Positions 27,942-36,932 of a DNA stretch of 64,000 nt are shown here, one piece after another. The notes beneath the pieces were generated by a model. The model was given only the letters and a program-made list of their open reading frames with translations, was not told where the DNA came from and did no database searches. The translations under genes and the position numbers were made by a program. How positions within the stretch are numbered: position 1 is the first letter of the stretch; every line of letters starts with the position of its first letter. Origin of the DNA: Planctomycetota bacterium (GTDB lineage: Bacteria; Planctomycetota; UBA1135; UBA2386); NCBI GenBank assembly GCA_019636245.1, contig JAHBXX010000007.1, forward strand, positions 76,796-140,795. Reading direction: 5' to 3'.

Positions 27942-28630
27942 CGGCTGCCTCCGAGGGCGGGTGCGGCGCCCGCGCCGTCGGCGGGAGCCGACTCTCCCTT
28001 CGACGCGGCGAGGGTGCGGGCTTGCGCTGGCGTCATGCCCGAGAGCGCCAGCGTCGACACGCGAGCCTTGATCACCAGCGTGTCCTTCTGGCCTTCGTAG
28101 TCGGCGTTCATCTTCGGGAAGTAGACCACGACGGCCACCTCCTCGAACTCGGTCGCGCTCGGCGCCTTCTCCGCCATGCGCCGGCGGTAGTCGTCCTGGG
28201 CCAGCTTGTCCTGGTACTCGCTGGCGCTGAGTCCCTGGGCCTGGGCGCGGCGGAAGTTCTCGCGGTCCCGCTGCCACTCGATGCGCTCGCCCGCCGCCGA
28301 GCCGCCGGCAGCGGCGTTCTGCGCCACCTCGGCCTCGAGCTCGGCCACGGCGGCCTCGCCGATCACGATCTTGAACGCGAAGCCCTGGTAGCGCTCGAGC
28401 GGCACGGTCTCGCCCGACTCCGGCGGCGTCTCGCGCGCGCCGGCCAGCAGTTCGGACAGCTTCTCCTCGGCGATCTCGCGGGCGAGCCGCCAGTTGCGGG
28501 CCTCGGTCGCGTCGACCAGCGCGTTGGTGCGGATGCCGATGAAGCTGATGACGACCATCGCCACGATCGCCAGCGCCACCAGCGCCTCGATCAGCGTGAA
28601 GCCGGCGGCGGCATCGCGGCCGGGGCCCAT
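27938..28630 (-). CDS. gspI: GspI-like minor pseudopilin
   Basis: A 230-residue minor pseudopilin with prepilin signal GFTLIEALVALAIVAMVVISF (cleavage after Gly10, Glu15 at +5). The helix continues with AREIAEEKLSELL, typical of GspI. The protein is roughly twice the usual GspI length, with an extra charged helical segment in the middle (RIEWQRDRENFRRAQAQ). Assignment to I rather than another minor pseudopilin rests on the signal-helix pattern and gene order G-H-I-J. The ATG overlaps the stop of the upstream gene. Confidence 0.82.
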   Translation of the reverse strand: MGPGRDAAAGFTLIEALVALAIVAMVVISFIGIRTNALVDATEARNWRLAREIAEEKLSELLAGARETPPESGETVPLERYQGFAFKIVIGEAAVAELEAEVAQNAAAGGSAAGERIEWQRDRENFRRAQAQGLSASEYQDKLAQDDYRRRMAEKAPSATEFEEVAVVVYFPKMNADYEGQKDTLVIKARVSTLALSGMTPAQARTLAASKGESAPADGAGAAPALGGSR

Positions 28631-29208
28631 CAGAAGGCGCCCTCGCCGACCAGAGGCAACTGCGGCAGTTCGCCGCGCTCGGAGGTTTCGACCGTGGTCC
28701 GGCCGGTGAGGCCCTGGATGGTCATCGACCAGACCATCTGCGGATCGGACTGCAGCTTCAGCGCGACGATCTGGTCGCCGGTGAAGCCGTACTCGTCGAA
28801 CACCAGCCGGTAGACGCCGCGGGTCGCGAGGCCGTTCTTGGCGTCGCCGACGCCGGCGAACACGACGTCCGGTTCCAGCGCCTGCCACTGGTCGGGCCGC
28901 TCCTCGAGCGTCCACGCGTCCTGGTCGCGCGTGAGCTGCTGCTCCGGGGGGTAGACGATCCGCCAGCGGCGCTTGTCGAGGTCGAAGTCCATGCCCATCG
29001 TCTTGCCCTGGATGCGGGCCTCGCTGCGCACCCAGTCGAGCTGGCGCAGGATCTGCTTGCCGCTGCCCTCGAGCCGCGCGCTCGGCACGATGGCGCCGAG
29101 GTTCGGCACCACGATCGCGAAGATCAGCGCCAGCAGCGTCATCGTCACCAGCAGCTCCATCAGCGTGAAGCCGCCATCGGACGCCGTTCGCTGCGCGGGG
29201 AGGTCCAC
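28630..29208 (-). CDS. gspH: GspH-like minor pseudopilin
   Basis: A 192-residue minor pseudopilin with prepilin signal GGFTLMELLVTMTLLALIFAI (cleavage after Gly13, Glu18 at +5). The signal helix is followed by LEGSGKQILRQLDWVRSEARIQGKTMGMDFDL, which matches the GspH pattern of an N-terminal helix leading into a beta-rich domain. It lies 12 nt after gspG and its stop overlaps the gspI-like gene start. In characterised systems GspH, I, J and K form the tip of the pseudopilus. Confidence 0.85.
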   Translation of the reverse strand: MDLPAQRTASDGGFTLMELLVTMTLLALIFAIVVPNLGAIVPSARLEGSGKQILRQLDWVRSEARIQGKTMGMDFDLDKRRWRIVYPPEQQLTRDQDAWTLEERPDQWQALEPDVVFAGVGDAKNGLATRGVYRLVFDEYGFTGDQIVALKLQSDPQMVWSMTIQGLTGRTTVETSERGELPQLPLVGEGAF

Positions 29209-29220
29209 GGCGTCCGGCGC

Positions 29221-29640
29221 TCAGCGCTCCTTCTTCTGCACGTTCGAGATGTCGTCGTCCGTGCCCTGGCTGCCGTCGGGGCCCCAGCTGATGACCTCCC
29301 AGTCCTGCGGGCGGTCGCCGGGCATCAGCTGGTAGTCGTTGCCCCAGGGGTCCTTGTTGAGGGCTTCCAGGTAGCTGTGACCACGGTCGTCCTTGGTCGC
29401 CAGGGCCTCGAGCGAGTCGGGCAGCTTGCCGACCTTGCTGCGGTAGAGCTTCACGGCGCCGGCGATCGACTGCACGTCGGTCTGCGCCTTGGTGATGCGG
29501 GCCTCGTCGCTGGCGCCGATCACGTTGGTGGCGACCAGGGTGGCGAGCAGGCCGAGGATCACGATCACGACCATGATCTCGACCAGCGTGAAACCGGCTT
29601 CGCCGGCGCGGACAGGTTGGGCGTTGGGCTTGGGATTCAT
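29221..29640 (-). CDS. gspG: Type II secretion major pseudopilin
   Basis: A 139-residue GspG homologue, the main subunit of the type II secretion pseudopilus. The prepilin signal is GFTLVEIMVVIVILGLLATLV (cleavage after Gly16, Glu21 at +5). The hallmark C-terminal region is present: KDPWGNDYQLMPGD and GPDGSQGTDDDISN, the loop that binds calcium in known GspG. A minus-strand TAGACT box about 12-18 nt before the ATG could be its -10 element. It leads a gspG-H-I-J cluster. The ATPase, secretin and GspF are not in the window. Confidence 0.94.
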   Translation of the reverse strand: MNPKPNAQPVRAGEAGFTLVEIMVVIVILGLLATLVATNVIGASDEARITKAQTDVQSIAGAVKLYRSKVGKLPDSLEALATKDDRGHSYLEALNKDPWGNDYQLMPGDRPQDWEVISWGPDGSQGTDDDISNVQKKER

Positions 29641-29765
29641 GCGCAGCAGGGCAGTCTAGCGGATCACGTTCGGGAACGGGGCCTCCGACGCCGCTCCGGC
29701 GACGTTCTTCCGCCCGCCCTGGCCCCGGTGGCATCGCCGCCGCGGCCTCGCGATGATGCCGCGCC

Positions 29766-31781
29766 ATGCGTGCCCTGATCGCCTGCTGCGCGTTCCTCGC
29801 CGCGGTCCCCCCTCTGCCGGCCCAGAAGGTCCTGACCCCCGAGGCCCTGGTCGGCCTGCACCGGGTCGGCGACCTGGCGTTGAGTCCCGATGGCCGGCAC
29901 CTGTTGTTCACGCTGCGCACCGTCGATCTGGCCGGCAACCGCAGCCGTGCGCAGGTGTGGCGGTTGCCGCTCGACGAGCCCGGGGCGAAGCCGGTGCCGC
30001 TGGGCGACGGCAGCCAGCCGGTCTGGCTGCCGGGCAGCCATGCCTACGCCGTCACCACCGCGGACGGCATCGTCTGCCGGCCGCTCGGCGAGGGCCCCGT
30101 CGTCGAGGTGCCGGTCCCCGGCGGAGCCGCGAACCTCCTGTGGTCGCCGACCGGCGAGCACTTCGCCTACACCCGATCGGTGGCGGTCGACCGGCCGGTG
30201 ACCGAGCAGCACCCGGACCTGCCGCTGGCGAAGGCGCGGGCCTACGACGACCTGATGGTGCGCCACTGGGACCAGTGGTGCGACGGCAGCTACAGCCACC
30301 TGTTCGTGCAGCCCTACACCGGCGGCGGCGGCGCGCGCGATCTGCTGGCCGGGGAACGTGTGCACACGCCGCTGCCGCCGTTCGGCGGCAGGGAGCAGAT
30401 CGCCTGGTCGCCGGACGGCAAGGAGCTGTGCTACACGGCGCGCCGCGTGCCGGATCCCGAGGCGAGCACCGACAGCAGCCTGTGGGTCGTCGCCGTCGGT
30501 GGCGGCGAGCACCGCTGCCTGACCGAGGGCATGCCCGGCTACGACCAGGACCCGGTCTACTCGCCCGACGGCCGCTGGATCGCCTTCGGCAGCATGGAAC
30601 GCGCCGGCTTCGAGGCCGACCGCCTGCGGCTGATGCTGCACGACCGCCGCCGCGGCACCAACCACGAACTGCTGCCCGACCTCGACGCCTCGGTGCACGA
30701 CGTGCAGTGGGCGCGCGACAGCCAGCGGCTGTTCTTCACCGTCGAGGTCGAGGGCACGACGCAGGTCTACTCCGCGACCCTGCAGGAGCGCCGCGCCGTG
30801 CCGGTGACCGCCGGTCGGCACGCGCTGTCAGGCCTGCAGGTCGCCGCCGACGGCAAGACCGTCTACGCGCTGCGGGCGACGATGGAGCGGCCGGCCGAGG
30901 TCGTGGCGATCGACGTCGGCAGCGGCGCCATCACGGCGCTGACCGACGCCAACGGCCCGGCCTTCGCCGGCCTGGCGCTGCCACAGGTCGAGGCCGAGTG
31001 GTTCGACGCCGCCGACGGCGCGAAGGTGCACGCCTGGATCGTCAGGCCGCCCGGTTTCGACCCCGAGCGCCGCTACCCGTTCGTGCTGTATTGCCAGGGC
31101 GGCCCGCAGTCGATGGTCGGGCAGGGCTTCTCGTTCCGCTGGAACTTCCACCTGATGGCGGCGCGCGGCTACGTGGTCGCGGCGGTCAACCGGCGCGGAC
31201 TGCCCGGCTTCGGCCAGGCCTGGAACGACGCCATCTCGCGCGACTGGGGCGGCCAGGCGATGCAGGACCTGCTGGCGGTCGCCGACGCGATGCAGGCGCG
31301 GCCCTACATCGACCGCGCGCGGTCGGCCGCGGTCGGAGCGTCGTTCGGCGGCTATACGGTCTACTGGTTGATGGGCAACGCCGGCGACCGGTTCGCCTGC
31401 ATGATCGCGCATTGCGGCGTGTTCCATCTCGAGAGCATGTATGGAGCCACCGAGGAGCTCTTCTTCGTCAACTGGGACCTCGGCGGACCCTACTGGCGCG
31501 GCGACGAGCTCGCCGCCGCCTACCGGCGCTTCTCGCCGCACCGCTACGTCGCCAACTGGCGCACGCCGTTGCTCGTGATCCACGGCGAACGGGACTACCG
31601 GGTGCCGTACGACCAGGGCCTGCAGGCATTCACGGCGGCGCAGGTGCAGGGCGTACCGAGCCGCCTGCTCGTGTTCCCCGACGAGGGCCACTGGGTGCTG
31701 CAGCCGCAGAACGGGGTGCTGTGGCAACGCGAGTTCTTCGCCTGGCTCGACCGCTGGTGCGGCCCGCGGCAGGGCAAGTGA
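29766..31781 (+). CDS. Secreted S9-family (prolyl oligopeptidase-like) serine peptidase
   Basis: A 671-residue extracytoplasmic peptidase. A signal peptide (LIACCAFLAAVPPLPAQ) is followed by a beta-propeller region (about 25-420) with repeated SPDGRxxxF and WSPDGKEL blades typical of the S9 and DPP-type N-terminal domain. The alpha/beta hydrolase domain has the catalytic triad Ser526 in GASFGGY, Asp610 in GERDYRVP and His642 in DEGHWV. The product probably cleaves dipeptides or short oligopeptides. The next gene's GTG overlaps its stop. The start codon is the first ATG of the hydrophobic signal. Confidence 0.93.
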   Translation: MRALIACCAFLAAVPPLPAQKVLTPEALVGLHRVGDLALSPDGRHLLFTLRTVDLAGNRSRAQVWRLPLDEPGAKPVPLGDGSQPVWLPGSHAYAVTTADGIVCRPLGEGPVVEVPVPGGAANLLWSPTGEHFAYTRSVAVDRPVTEQHPDLPLAKARAYDDLMVRHWDQWCDGSYSHLFVQPYTGGGGARDLLAGERVHTPLPPFGGREQIAWSPDGKELCYTARRVPDPEASTDSSLWVVAVGGGEHRCLTEGMPGYDQDPVYSPDGRWIAFGSMERAGFEADRLRLMLHDRRRGTNHELLPDLDASVHDVQWARDSQRLFFTVEVEGTTQVYSATLQERRAVPVTAGRHALSGLQVAADGKTVYALRATMERPAEVVAIDVGSGAITALTDANGPAFAGLALPQVEAEWFDAADGAKVHAWIVRPPGFDPERRYPFVLYCQGGPQSMVGQGFSFRWNFHLMAARGYVVAAVNRRGLPGFGQAWNDAISRDWGGQAMQDLLAVADAMQARPYIDRARSAAVGASFGGYTVYWLMGNAGDRFACMIAHCGVFHLESMYGATEELFFVNWDLGGPYWRGDELAAAYRRFSPHRYVANWRTPLLVIHGERDYRVPYDQGLQAFTAAQVQGVPSRLLVFPDEGHWVLQPQNGVLWQREFFAWLDRWCGPRQGK

Positions 31782-32689
31782 ACCCGAGTCCGGCAGCGGT
31801 TCTCCTCCTGGCGGCGGCCTGCGCCGGCTCGCCGGGGCCGGTCTGGCAGCACGATCTGACGGCGGCGCTGGCGGCGGCACGGGCGCAAGGCCGCTCGCTG
31901 GTGGTGTTCTTCGCCCGGCCGGGCGCGGACGCCAGCGACCGCATGCGGGCCTCGCTGGACGATCCGGCGGTGGTCGCGGCGCTGGCGCGCGGCGGCTTCG
32001 CGGCGGTCGTGGCCGACGCCGCCGAGCGGGCCCGGCTCTACGCCGAATGGGTCGGCTACGGCGAAGGCTTCGGCATCGCCGTGCTCGATGGCGAGGGGCG
32101 GGTGCTCGCGGCGCGCCCGGGACCCCAGGATCCGGCCGAACTGGCGGCGCTGCTGCGCCACGGCGCGGCGGTGCGTGCTCAGGTCGACGCGCTGCGCGCC
32201 CGGGTCGCCTCGGCGGCCGTCGCGCCGGCGGACCAGCACGCGCTCGGTGGCCTGCTGCTCGACCTCGGCTGCCGCAACCAGGCCGAGCCGCTGCTGGTCG
32301 ACGCGGCGCTGGCCGGCATCGCCGATGCGCGCCACCGCCTGGCGCGCCTGCACGCGATGGCGGGCAACGTCGCGGCGGCCCGCCGCTGGCTCGCGGGGGC
32401 GCCGCGCACGCCCGCGGCCCGCGCCACCGAGGGCTACGTGCTGTTCAAGGAACGCCGCCATGCCGAGGCGGTGGCCGTGCTCGACGCGGTGCTCGCCGAA
32501 GGGGAACTCGGCGCCGACCGGCAGCGGGCCACGCTCTGGCTCGGCAAGGCGTTGCACGAGCAGCGCGACGACGGGCGGGCGGTGGCGGTCCTGAGCGCGC
32601 TGGCCGCCGAGGGCAGCGGCAGCACCAGCGAGGCCGCCGCCGAGCATGCACTGCAGCACATCCGCGGCGAGGCCGGGCACCCACGCTGA
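31778..32689 (+). CDS. Exported thioredoxin-fold protein with TPR-like repeats
   Basis: A 303-residue protein translated from a GTG that overlaps the S9 peptidase stop. The N-terminus is a short hydrophobic signal (AAVLLLAAACAGS), possibly with a lipid-modified Cys. The first ~120 residues have the thioredoxin-7 pattern (AAARAQGRSLVVFFARPGAD), but the CxxC is missing, with ARPGAD at the active-site position. From about residue 150 there are three or more TPR-like helix pairs. It may be a redox-inactive adaptor. The family is not precisely recognised. Confidence 0.72.
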   Translation: MNPSPAAVLLLAAACAGSPGPVWQHDLTAALAAARAQGRSLVVFFARPGADASDRMRASLDDPAVVAALARGGFAAVVADAAERARLYAEWVGYGEGFGIAVLDGEGRVLAARPGPQDPAELAALLRHGAAVRAQVDALRARVASAAVAPADQHALGGLLLDLGCRNQAEPLLVDAALAGIADARHRLARLHAMAGNVAAARRWLAGAPRTPAARATEGYVLFKERRHAEAVAVLDAVLAEGELGADRQRATLWLGKALHEQRDDGRAVAVLSALAAEGSGSTSEAAAEHALQHIRGEAGHPR

Positions 32690-32707
32690 GGCCTCGCCCC
32701 GCGCGGC

Positions 32708-34882
32708 TCACGGCGGTCCGGGCGGCAGCGGCCGGCCGTCGCTGCGGCTGCGGACCCTGGGCGGCGTGCCGAGCAGTTCGATCGTGCCGTGCTGCCCCGT
32801 GATCCAGAGGTCGGCGCCGAAGGCGCGCGCGAGGCGCCCGAGCGCGGTGTCGCCGTCGGCGGCCGCGGCCGAGCCGAGGCAGACGCGGGGCCGCACGCGG
32901 GCGAGCAGGTGGGCGGCGGCGGGGTTCCGGCGGCCGTGGTGGGGCAGCAGCAGCACTTCGCTCGGCACGGCGAGTCCCTGCGCGATGGCCGCGGCGGTGC
33001 CGAGCGCCTCGGCATCGCCCGTGCACAGGACGCGGGTGTCGCCGAGCCGCAGCTGCGTCCACAGGCTCTGGTCGTTGTCGCTGCTGCCTTTCGGCACCCA
33101 GGGCACGGCGACGGTGACCTCGGGCAACGGCTGCAGGCGTTCGCCCGGGCCCAGGAACTGCACCCGCGTGCCCTGGGCGGCGAGCCGCCGGCCGAGGTCC
33201 GAGCCGGCGAGCCGCGCGGGCAGCACCGCCGCATCGACCGGCACGGCGCGCAGCAGCAGTTCCAGACCATTGTGATGGTCGGCGTCGGCGTGGCTCACGA
33301 CCAGCAGGTCGACGTGGCGGCGGTCGAGCGCGCGCAGCAGTTCGCCGGCGGCGCGGCCGGGCGCCTGCAGGCTGCCGCAGTCGAGGACGACGCGGCGCCC
33401 GCCGACCGAACCCAGGCTCGCCTGGCCATGGCCGACGGCGAACAGCCACAGGCGCGGCCCGTCGTCCGGGCGCAGCGGCAGGAAGTAGGGTCCGATCAGC
33501 AGGCTGGCGGCGATGGCGGCGCCGCGGCGGCCGGGTGCGCAGCCCACCGCCACCAGGGCGGCGCCGGCGGCAAGGCCCAGCAGCCAGGCCGGCGGCACGC
33601 ACCACGCCGGCACCGGCGTGCCCGGCAGGTCGTCGGCCGCCTGGACGGTGGCGGCGTAGAGCGACGTCGCCGCGGCCAGCGGCACCGCCAGGCCGGTGGC
33701 GACGGCGGGCAGGCACAGGCCCAGCAACGCGGTGAACAGGCTGCCGAACAGCAGCAGTGCGACCAGTGGTCCCAGCAGCGGCGTCAGCAGCACCGTCCAC
33801 GGCGCCAGCTGGCCGAAGAAGAACAAGGTCAGCGGGGCCGTCAGCAGCGTCGCCCACCCCGAGCCGCGGCACGACGCCGCCAGGTGGCGCCGCAGGCCCG
33901 GTTCGCCGCCCGTCGGGCCGGCGAGGGCGAGCCCGACCACGGCCGCGTAGCTGAGCAGGAAGCTCGGGCCGAGCAGGGCCTCGGGCTGCCACAGGCAGGT
34001 GGCCACCGCCGGCGCCAGCAGCCCGGTCGACAGCGGGCACGGCCGGCCGAGCCGCGTCGCCAGCGCCGCCAGCGCGAAGGTCGCCACCGCGCGCACCACC
34101 GGCGGTTCGCCGCCGGTGATCGCCGCATAGGCGAACAGGACCAGCAGCACCGCCGCCGTCCGGCGGGAGCCGGCGCCGAGGCGCTGGCCGCGTCCCACCA
34201 GGCCGAGCAGCATCGCCAGCATCGCCGCGTGGGCGCCGCTGACCGCCAGCAGGTGGGACAGCCCGGTGCCCTGGTGGGCGTTCGCCAGCGCCGTGCTGCT
34301 GCGGGTGCCGCGCCCCAGCAGCAGCGACGCCAGCATCGCGCCGCGTTCGTCGGGGATCAGGCCGAGCAGCTGGCGCTCGAGCGCGCGGCGGGCGGCCGCC
34401 GCGGCCCGCGGCAGCGACCAAGGGCCGGCCTCGATCGCGGCGGCGGCGGCGCTGGCATGCACCGTCGGCGCCAGCTCGGGCGCCACCGCCGCGCCGACCC
34501 GGCCGAGGGCATGCAGCCGGTCGCCGGGCAGCACGTCGACGTCGCCGTCGAACTGCACCCGCAGCGTCGTGTGGCCGTCGCCGAGCGTGACCCAGGCGAG
34601 ACCCGCCTGCGGCGCCCGCACCACGTCGACGACGGTGCCGGCCACGGCGCACGGGCCGGGCCGCGGCCAGGCGATCGCGACGTCGCGCGGCGGCACGCCG
34701 GCGAGCACGACCGGCAGTGCGCACAGGCCGGCGAGCCGGCAGCGGTGCGGGAGCCAGCGCGCCAGCAGCAGGCCGAGCGCCGCCCAGGCCGCGGCCGCCG
34801 GCAGGGCGACGCGGCCCAAGAGGGCGGCCGGCACGGCGAACGCCGCGCACCACACCAGCGGCGCCACGGAACGGGGAACCAC
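32708..34882 (-). CDS. comEC: DNA uptake channel protein ComEC/Rec2
   Basis: A 724-residue polytopic protein that forms the inner-membrane DNA channel in natural transformation. The competence domain (about residues 190-450) contains GTGLSHLLAVSGAHAAMLA and further helices. The C-terminal ~230 residues are a metallo-beta-lactamase domain with SHADADHHNG (His531 onwards) and PHHGRRNPAAA. An N-terminal OB-type segment of the DUF4131 kind is present (VAGTVVDVVR ... LPGDRLHALGRV). Length is in the usual 700-800 range. It is encoded alone, convergent with the thioredoxin/TPR gene and divergent from coaD. ComEA and other competence genes are not nearby. Confidence 0.92.
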   Translation of the reverse strand: MVPRSVAPLVWCAAFAVPAALLGRVALPAAAAWAALGLLLARWLPHRCRLAGLCALPVVLAGVPPRDVAIAWPRPGPCAVAGTVVDVVRAPQAGLAWVTLGDGHTTLRVQFDGDVDVLPGDRLHALGRVGAAVAPELAPTVHASAAAAAIEAGPWSLPRAAAAARRALERQLLGLIPDERGAMLASLLLGRGTRSSTALANAHQGTGLSHLLAVSGAHAAMLAMLLGLVGRGQRLGAGSRRTAAVLLVLFAYAAITGGEPPVVRAVATFALAALATRLGRPCPLSTGLLAPAVATCLWQPEALLGPSFLLSYAAVVGLALAGPTGGEPGLRRHLAASCRGSGWATLLTAPLTLFFFGQLAPWTVLLTPLLGPLVALLLFGSLFTALLGLCLPAVATGLAVPLAAATSLYAATVQAADDLPGTPVPAWCVPPAWLLGLAAGAALVAVGCAPGRRGAAIAASLLIGPYFLPLRPDDGPRLWLFAVGHGQASLGSVGGRRVVLDCGSLQAPGRAAGELLRALDRRHVDLLVVSHADADHHNGLELLLRAVPVDAAVLPARLAGSDLGRRLAAQGTRVQFLGPGERLQPLPEVTVAVPWVPKGSSDNDQSLWTQLRLGDTRVLCTGDAEALGTAAAIAQGLAVPSEVLLLPHHGRRNPAAAHLLARVRPRVCLGSAAAADGDTALGRLARAFGADLWITGQHGTIELLGTPPRVRSRSDGRPLPPGPP

Positions 34883-34926
34883 GACCTGCCAGGTGCCCGG
34901 ATCCCGTCCACGGTTACAGTGACGGC

Positions 34927-35406
34927 ATGGTTTCTGCCCTCTACCCAGGCAGCTTCGACCCGGTGACGCGCGGCCACATCGACCTGGTCGAGCGGGCGTT
35001 GCCGCTGTTCGATCACCTGACGGTGGCGGTGGCGGTCAACAGCAGCAAGGCGCCGACCTTCGCCGCCGAGGAGCGCGTGGCCATGCTGCGCGAGGTCATG
35101 CCGGCCGACCCGCGCCTGTCGGTGACGACGTTCCGCGGGCTGGTCGTCGACTTCTGCCGCAGCCAGGGCATCGGCGCGGTGCTGCGCGGCGTGCGCACGG
35201 TGTCGGACTTCGAGTACGAGTACCAGATGGCGCTGACCAACCGCCACCTCGCGCCCGGCATCGAGACGGTGTTCGTGATGCCGAGCGTGCAGTACAGCTA
35301 CGTGTCGTCGTCCCTGATCCGCGAGATCGTGCGCAACGGCGGCGACGTCTCCAGCTTCCTGCCGCCGCCGGTCGAGCGCCGGCTGCGCGAACGCCTGTGC
35401 CCATGA
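34927..35406 (+). CDS. coaD: Phosphopantetheine adenylyltransferase
   Basis: Catalyses the fourth step of coenzyme A synthesis, 4'-phosphopantetheine plus ATP to dephospho-CoA. The 159-residue length is typical. The nucleotidyltransferase TxGH motif is Thr14-Arg-Gly-His17 in YPGSFDPVTRGH. VLRGVRTVSDFEYEYQMALTNR and YVSSSLIREIVRNGGDVSSFLP are hallmark CoaD segments, the first binding phosphopantetheine and the second ATP. A TACAGT box ending at 34920 just before the ATG suggests a very short or absent leader. ridA overlaps its stop. Confidence 0.97.
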   Translation: MVSALYPGSFDPVTRGHIDLVERALPLFDHLTVAVAVNSSKAPTFAAEERVAMLREVMPADPRLSVTTFRGLVVDFCRSQGIGAVLRGVRTVSDFEYEYQMALTNRHLAPGIETVFVMPSVQYSYVSSSLIREIVRNGGDVSSFLPPPVERRLRERLCP

Positions 35407-35798
35407 AACCGATGTCCATGCCCCTCGAAACCGTGCACTCCCCGCAGGCTCCGGCCGCGATCGGCCCCTACAGCCAGGCGCAGAAGGTCGGCAACCTGCT
35501 GTTCTGCTCCGGCCAGATCGCGCTCGACCCGAGGACCCAGCAGATGGTCGGCAGCACCGCCGCCGAGCAGGCCGAGCAGGTGCTGAAGAACCTCGCCGCG
35601 GTGCTGCATGCCGGCGGCGCCAGCCTGTCGCGGGTCGCGCGCACGACGATCTACCTGGTCAGCATGGCCGACTTCGCCGCCGTCAACGAGGTTTACGGCC
35701 GCCACTTCGGCGACCACAAGCCGGCCCGCGCGACGGTCGCCGTCAAGGAACTGCCGAAGAACGGCCTGGTCGAGATCGACTGCATCGCCGCCCTGTGA
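35403..35798 (+). CDS. ridA: RidA family enamine/imine deaminase
   Basis: A 131-residue RidA (YjgF/YER057c/UK114) protein, which hydrolyses reactive 2-aminoacrylate and related enamines that would otherwise damage PLP enzymes. The conserved IGPYSQAQKVGNLLFCSGQI, then the VARTTIYLVSMADFAAVNEVY segment and the catalytic Arg in PARATVAVKELPKNGLVEID are present. The family forms homotrimers. Three nearby ATGs are possible starts. The one at 35403 overlaps the coaD stop (ATGA). The downstream gene overlaps its stop. Confidence 0.95.
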   Translation: MKPMSMPLETVHSPQAPAAIGPYSQAQKVGNLLFCSGQIALDPRTQQMVGSTAAEQAEQVLKNLAAVLHAGGASLSRVARTTIYLVSMADFAAVNEVYGRHFGDHKPARATVAVKELPKNGLVEIDCIAAL

Positions 35799-36928
35799 GC
35801 GCCGGTTGGCGGCCCGCGGCCCTGGTGCACGGCCGCCGGTTCACCGCCCTGGCGGCCGGCTGCGCGACCCTCGCGGTGGTGCTGCTGGTGCCGCTGGCTG
35901 CCGGCACCGGTCTCGATCGCCCAGTGGTCCACGGCGAACGGGAGCAACTCGACGCGGCCCTGTGGGGTCGCGAGCCCGGCGCCGTCGTGGACGACGTGCC
36001 GGCCCTCTACCTGCGAGCGGTCGCTGGCGTGCCGCCGTCGCCGCCGGCGGACGATGCCGGCCGCCGCCGGCAGCTCGACCGCGCCCGGATCGGCCAGCTG
36101 GTGGCGCTCGGCGCCCTGGCCGGGCTGGTCTACGTCGCGGTGCGCCTCGGCCGCGGTCGTCTGCAGGCGCTGCTGGCCACCGCCCTGCTGGCGGCCACGC
36201 CGCCCGTCGCGGCCGCCGGCGCCGTGCTGCGCCCGGCCGTGGCGGCGGGGTTGTTCGGCCTGCTGGCCGTGGTGCTGCTGCAGGTCCAGGCGGCCGCGGG
36301 CCCGGTGCGGCGCCACGGCGTCGGACGCGCCTTCGGGTGGGCGGCCGTGGGCATCGCGGCAGCGATCGCGATCGGCCTGGCCATCGCCGCCCTGCCGGCG
36401 CTCACCGCGCCCGTCCTGTTGCCGGGCCTCGTGCTGTCGTTCGCCGCCGTGCTGCTGGCCGTGCGGACGGCGCGCATCGGCGGGCGGCGCGGGTGCGCCC
36501 GGCTGCCCTGGCGGGCGGCGAACCGGCGCCTCCTGCCGTGGACGGGGCTGGCGCTGGCGGTGCCCGGGCTGGTCGTCGTCGTGCTGGAGCGCACCGGCGC
36601 CGTACGGGCCGACACGCTGCCGGCCGTGGTCCTCGCCGCCGACCTCTTGCCCGCCGCGCCGCCGGCCCGGTGGGTGGCGGGGGGGCTCGCCGTGGTCGGC
36701 GCGGTGGCCATCGCGCTGCGGTTGGCGCGGCGGTGGCGATGTGGCCGGGTCGGACCGGACGTGGTGCTGTTCCTGCACACGGCGCTGCTGCTGGCCGTGG
36801 TGGGCCCGGTGCCGGATCCGGCCGACCGGTTGCCGGCGGCGCCGGCGCTGGCGATCGTGCAGGCCGAGGGCGTGTCGTTCGCGGCGGCGTTCGCCGGCTG
36901 GTTCGCCGCCCGGCGCCGTCGGGCCTGA
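35795..36928 (+). CDS. Polytopic membrane protein of unknown function
   Basis: A 377-residue protein translated from GTG 35795, which overlaps the ridA stop. About nine hydrophobic segments alternate with short Arg-rich loops, for example FTALAAGCATLAVVLLVPLAA near the N-terminus and LVLSFAAVLLAVRTARIGG in the middle. There is no conserved catalytic motif. The first extracytoplasmic loop, about 60 residues, includes LYLRAVAGVPPSPPADDAG. The pattern recalls the membrane part of glycosyltransferases or exporters, but nothing specific is seen. Confidence 0.7.
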   Translation: MSAGWRPAALVHGRRFTALAAGCATLAVVLLVPLAAGTGLDRPVVHGEREQLDAALWGREPGAVVDDVPALYLRAVAGVPPSPPADDAGRRRQLDRARIGQLVALGALAGLVYVAVRLGRGRLQALLATALLAATPPVAAAGAVLRPAVAAGLFGLLAVVLLQVQAAAGPVRRHGVGRAFGWAAVGIAAAIAIGLAIAALPALTAPVLLPGLVLSFAAVLLAVRTARIGGRRGCARLPWRAANRRLLPWTGLALAVPGLVVVVLERTGAVRADTLPAVVLAADLLPAAPPARWVAGGLAVVGAVAIALRLARRWRCGRVGPDVVLFLHTALLLAVVGPVPDPADRLPAAPALAIVQAEGVSFAAAFAGWFAARRRRA

Positions 36929-36932
36929 CGCG

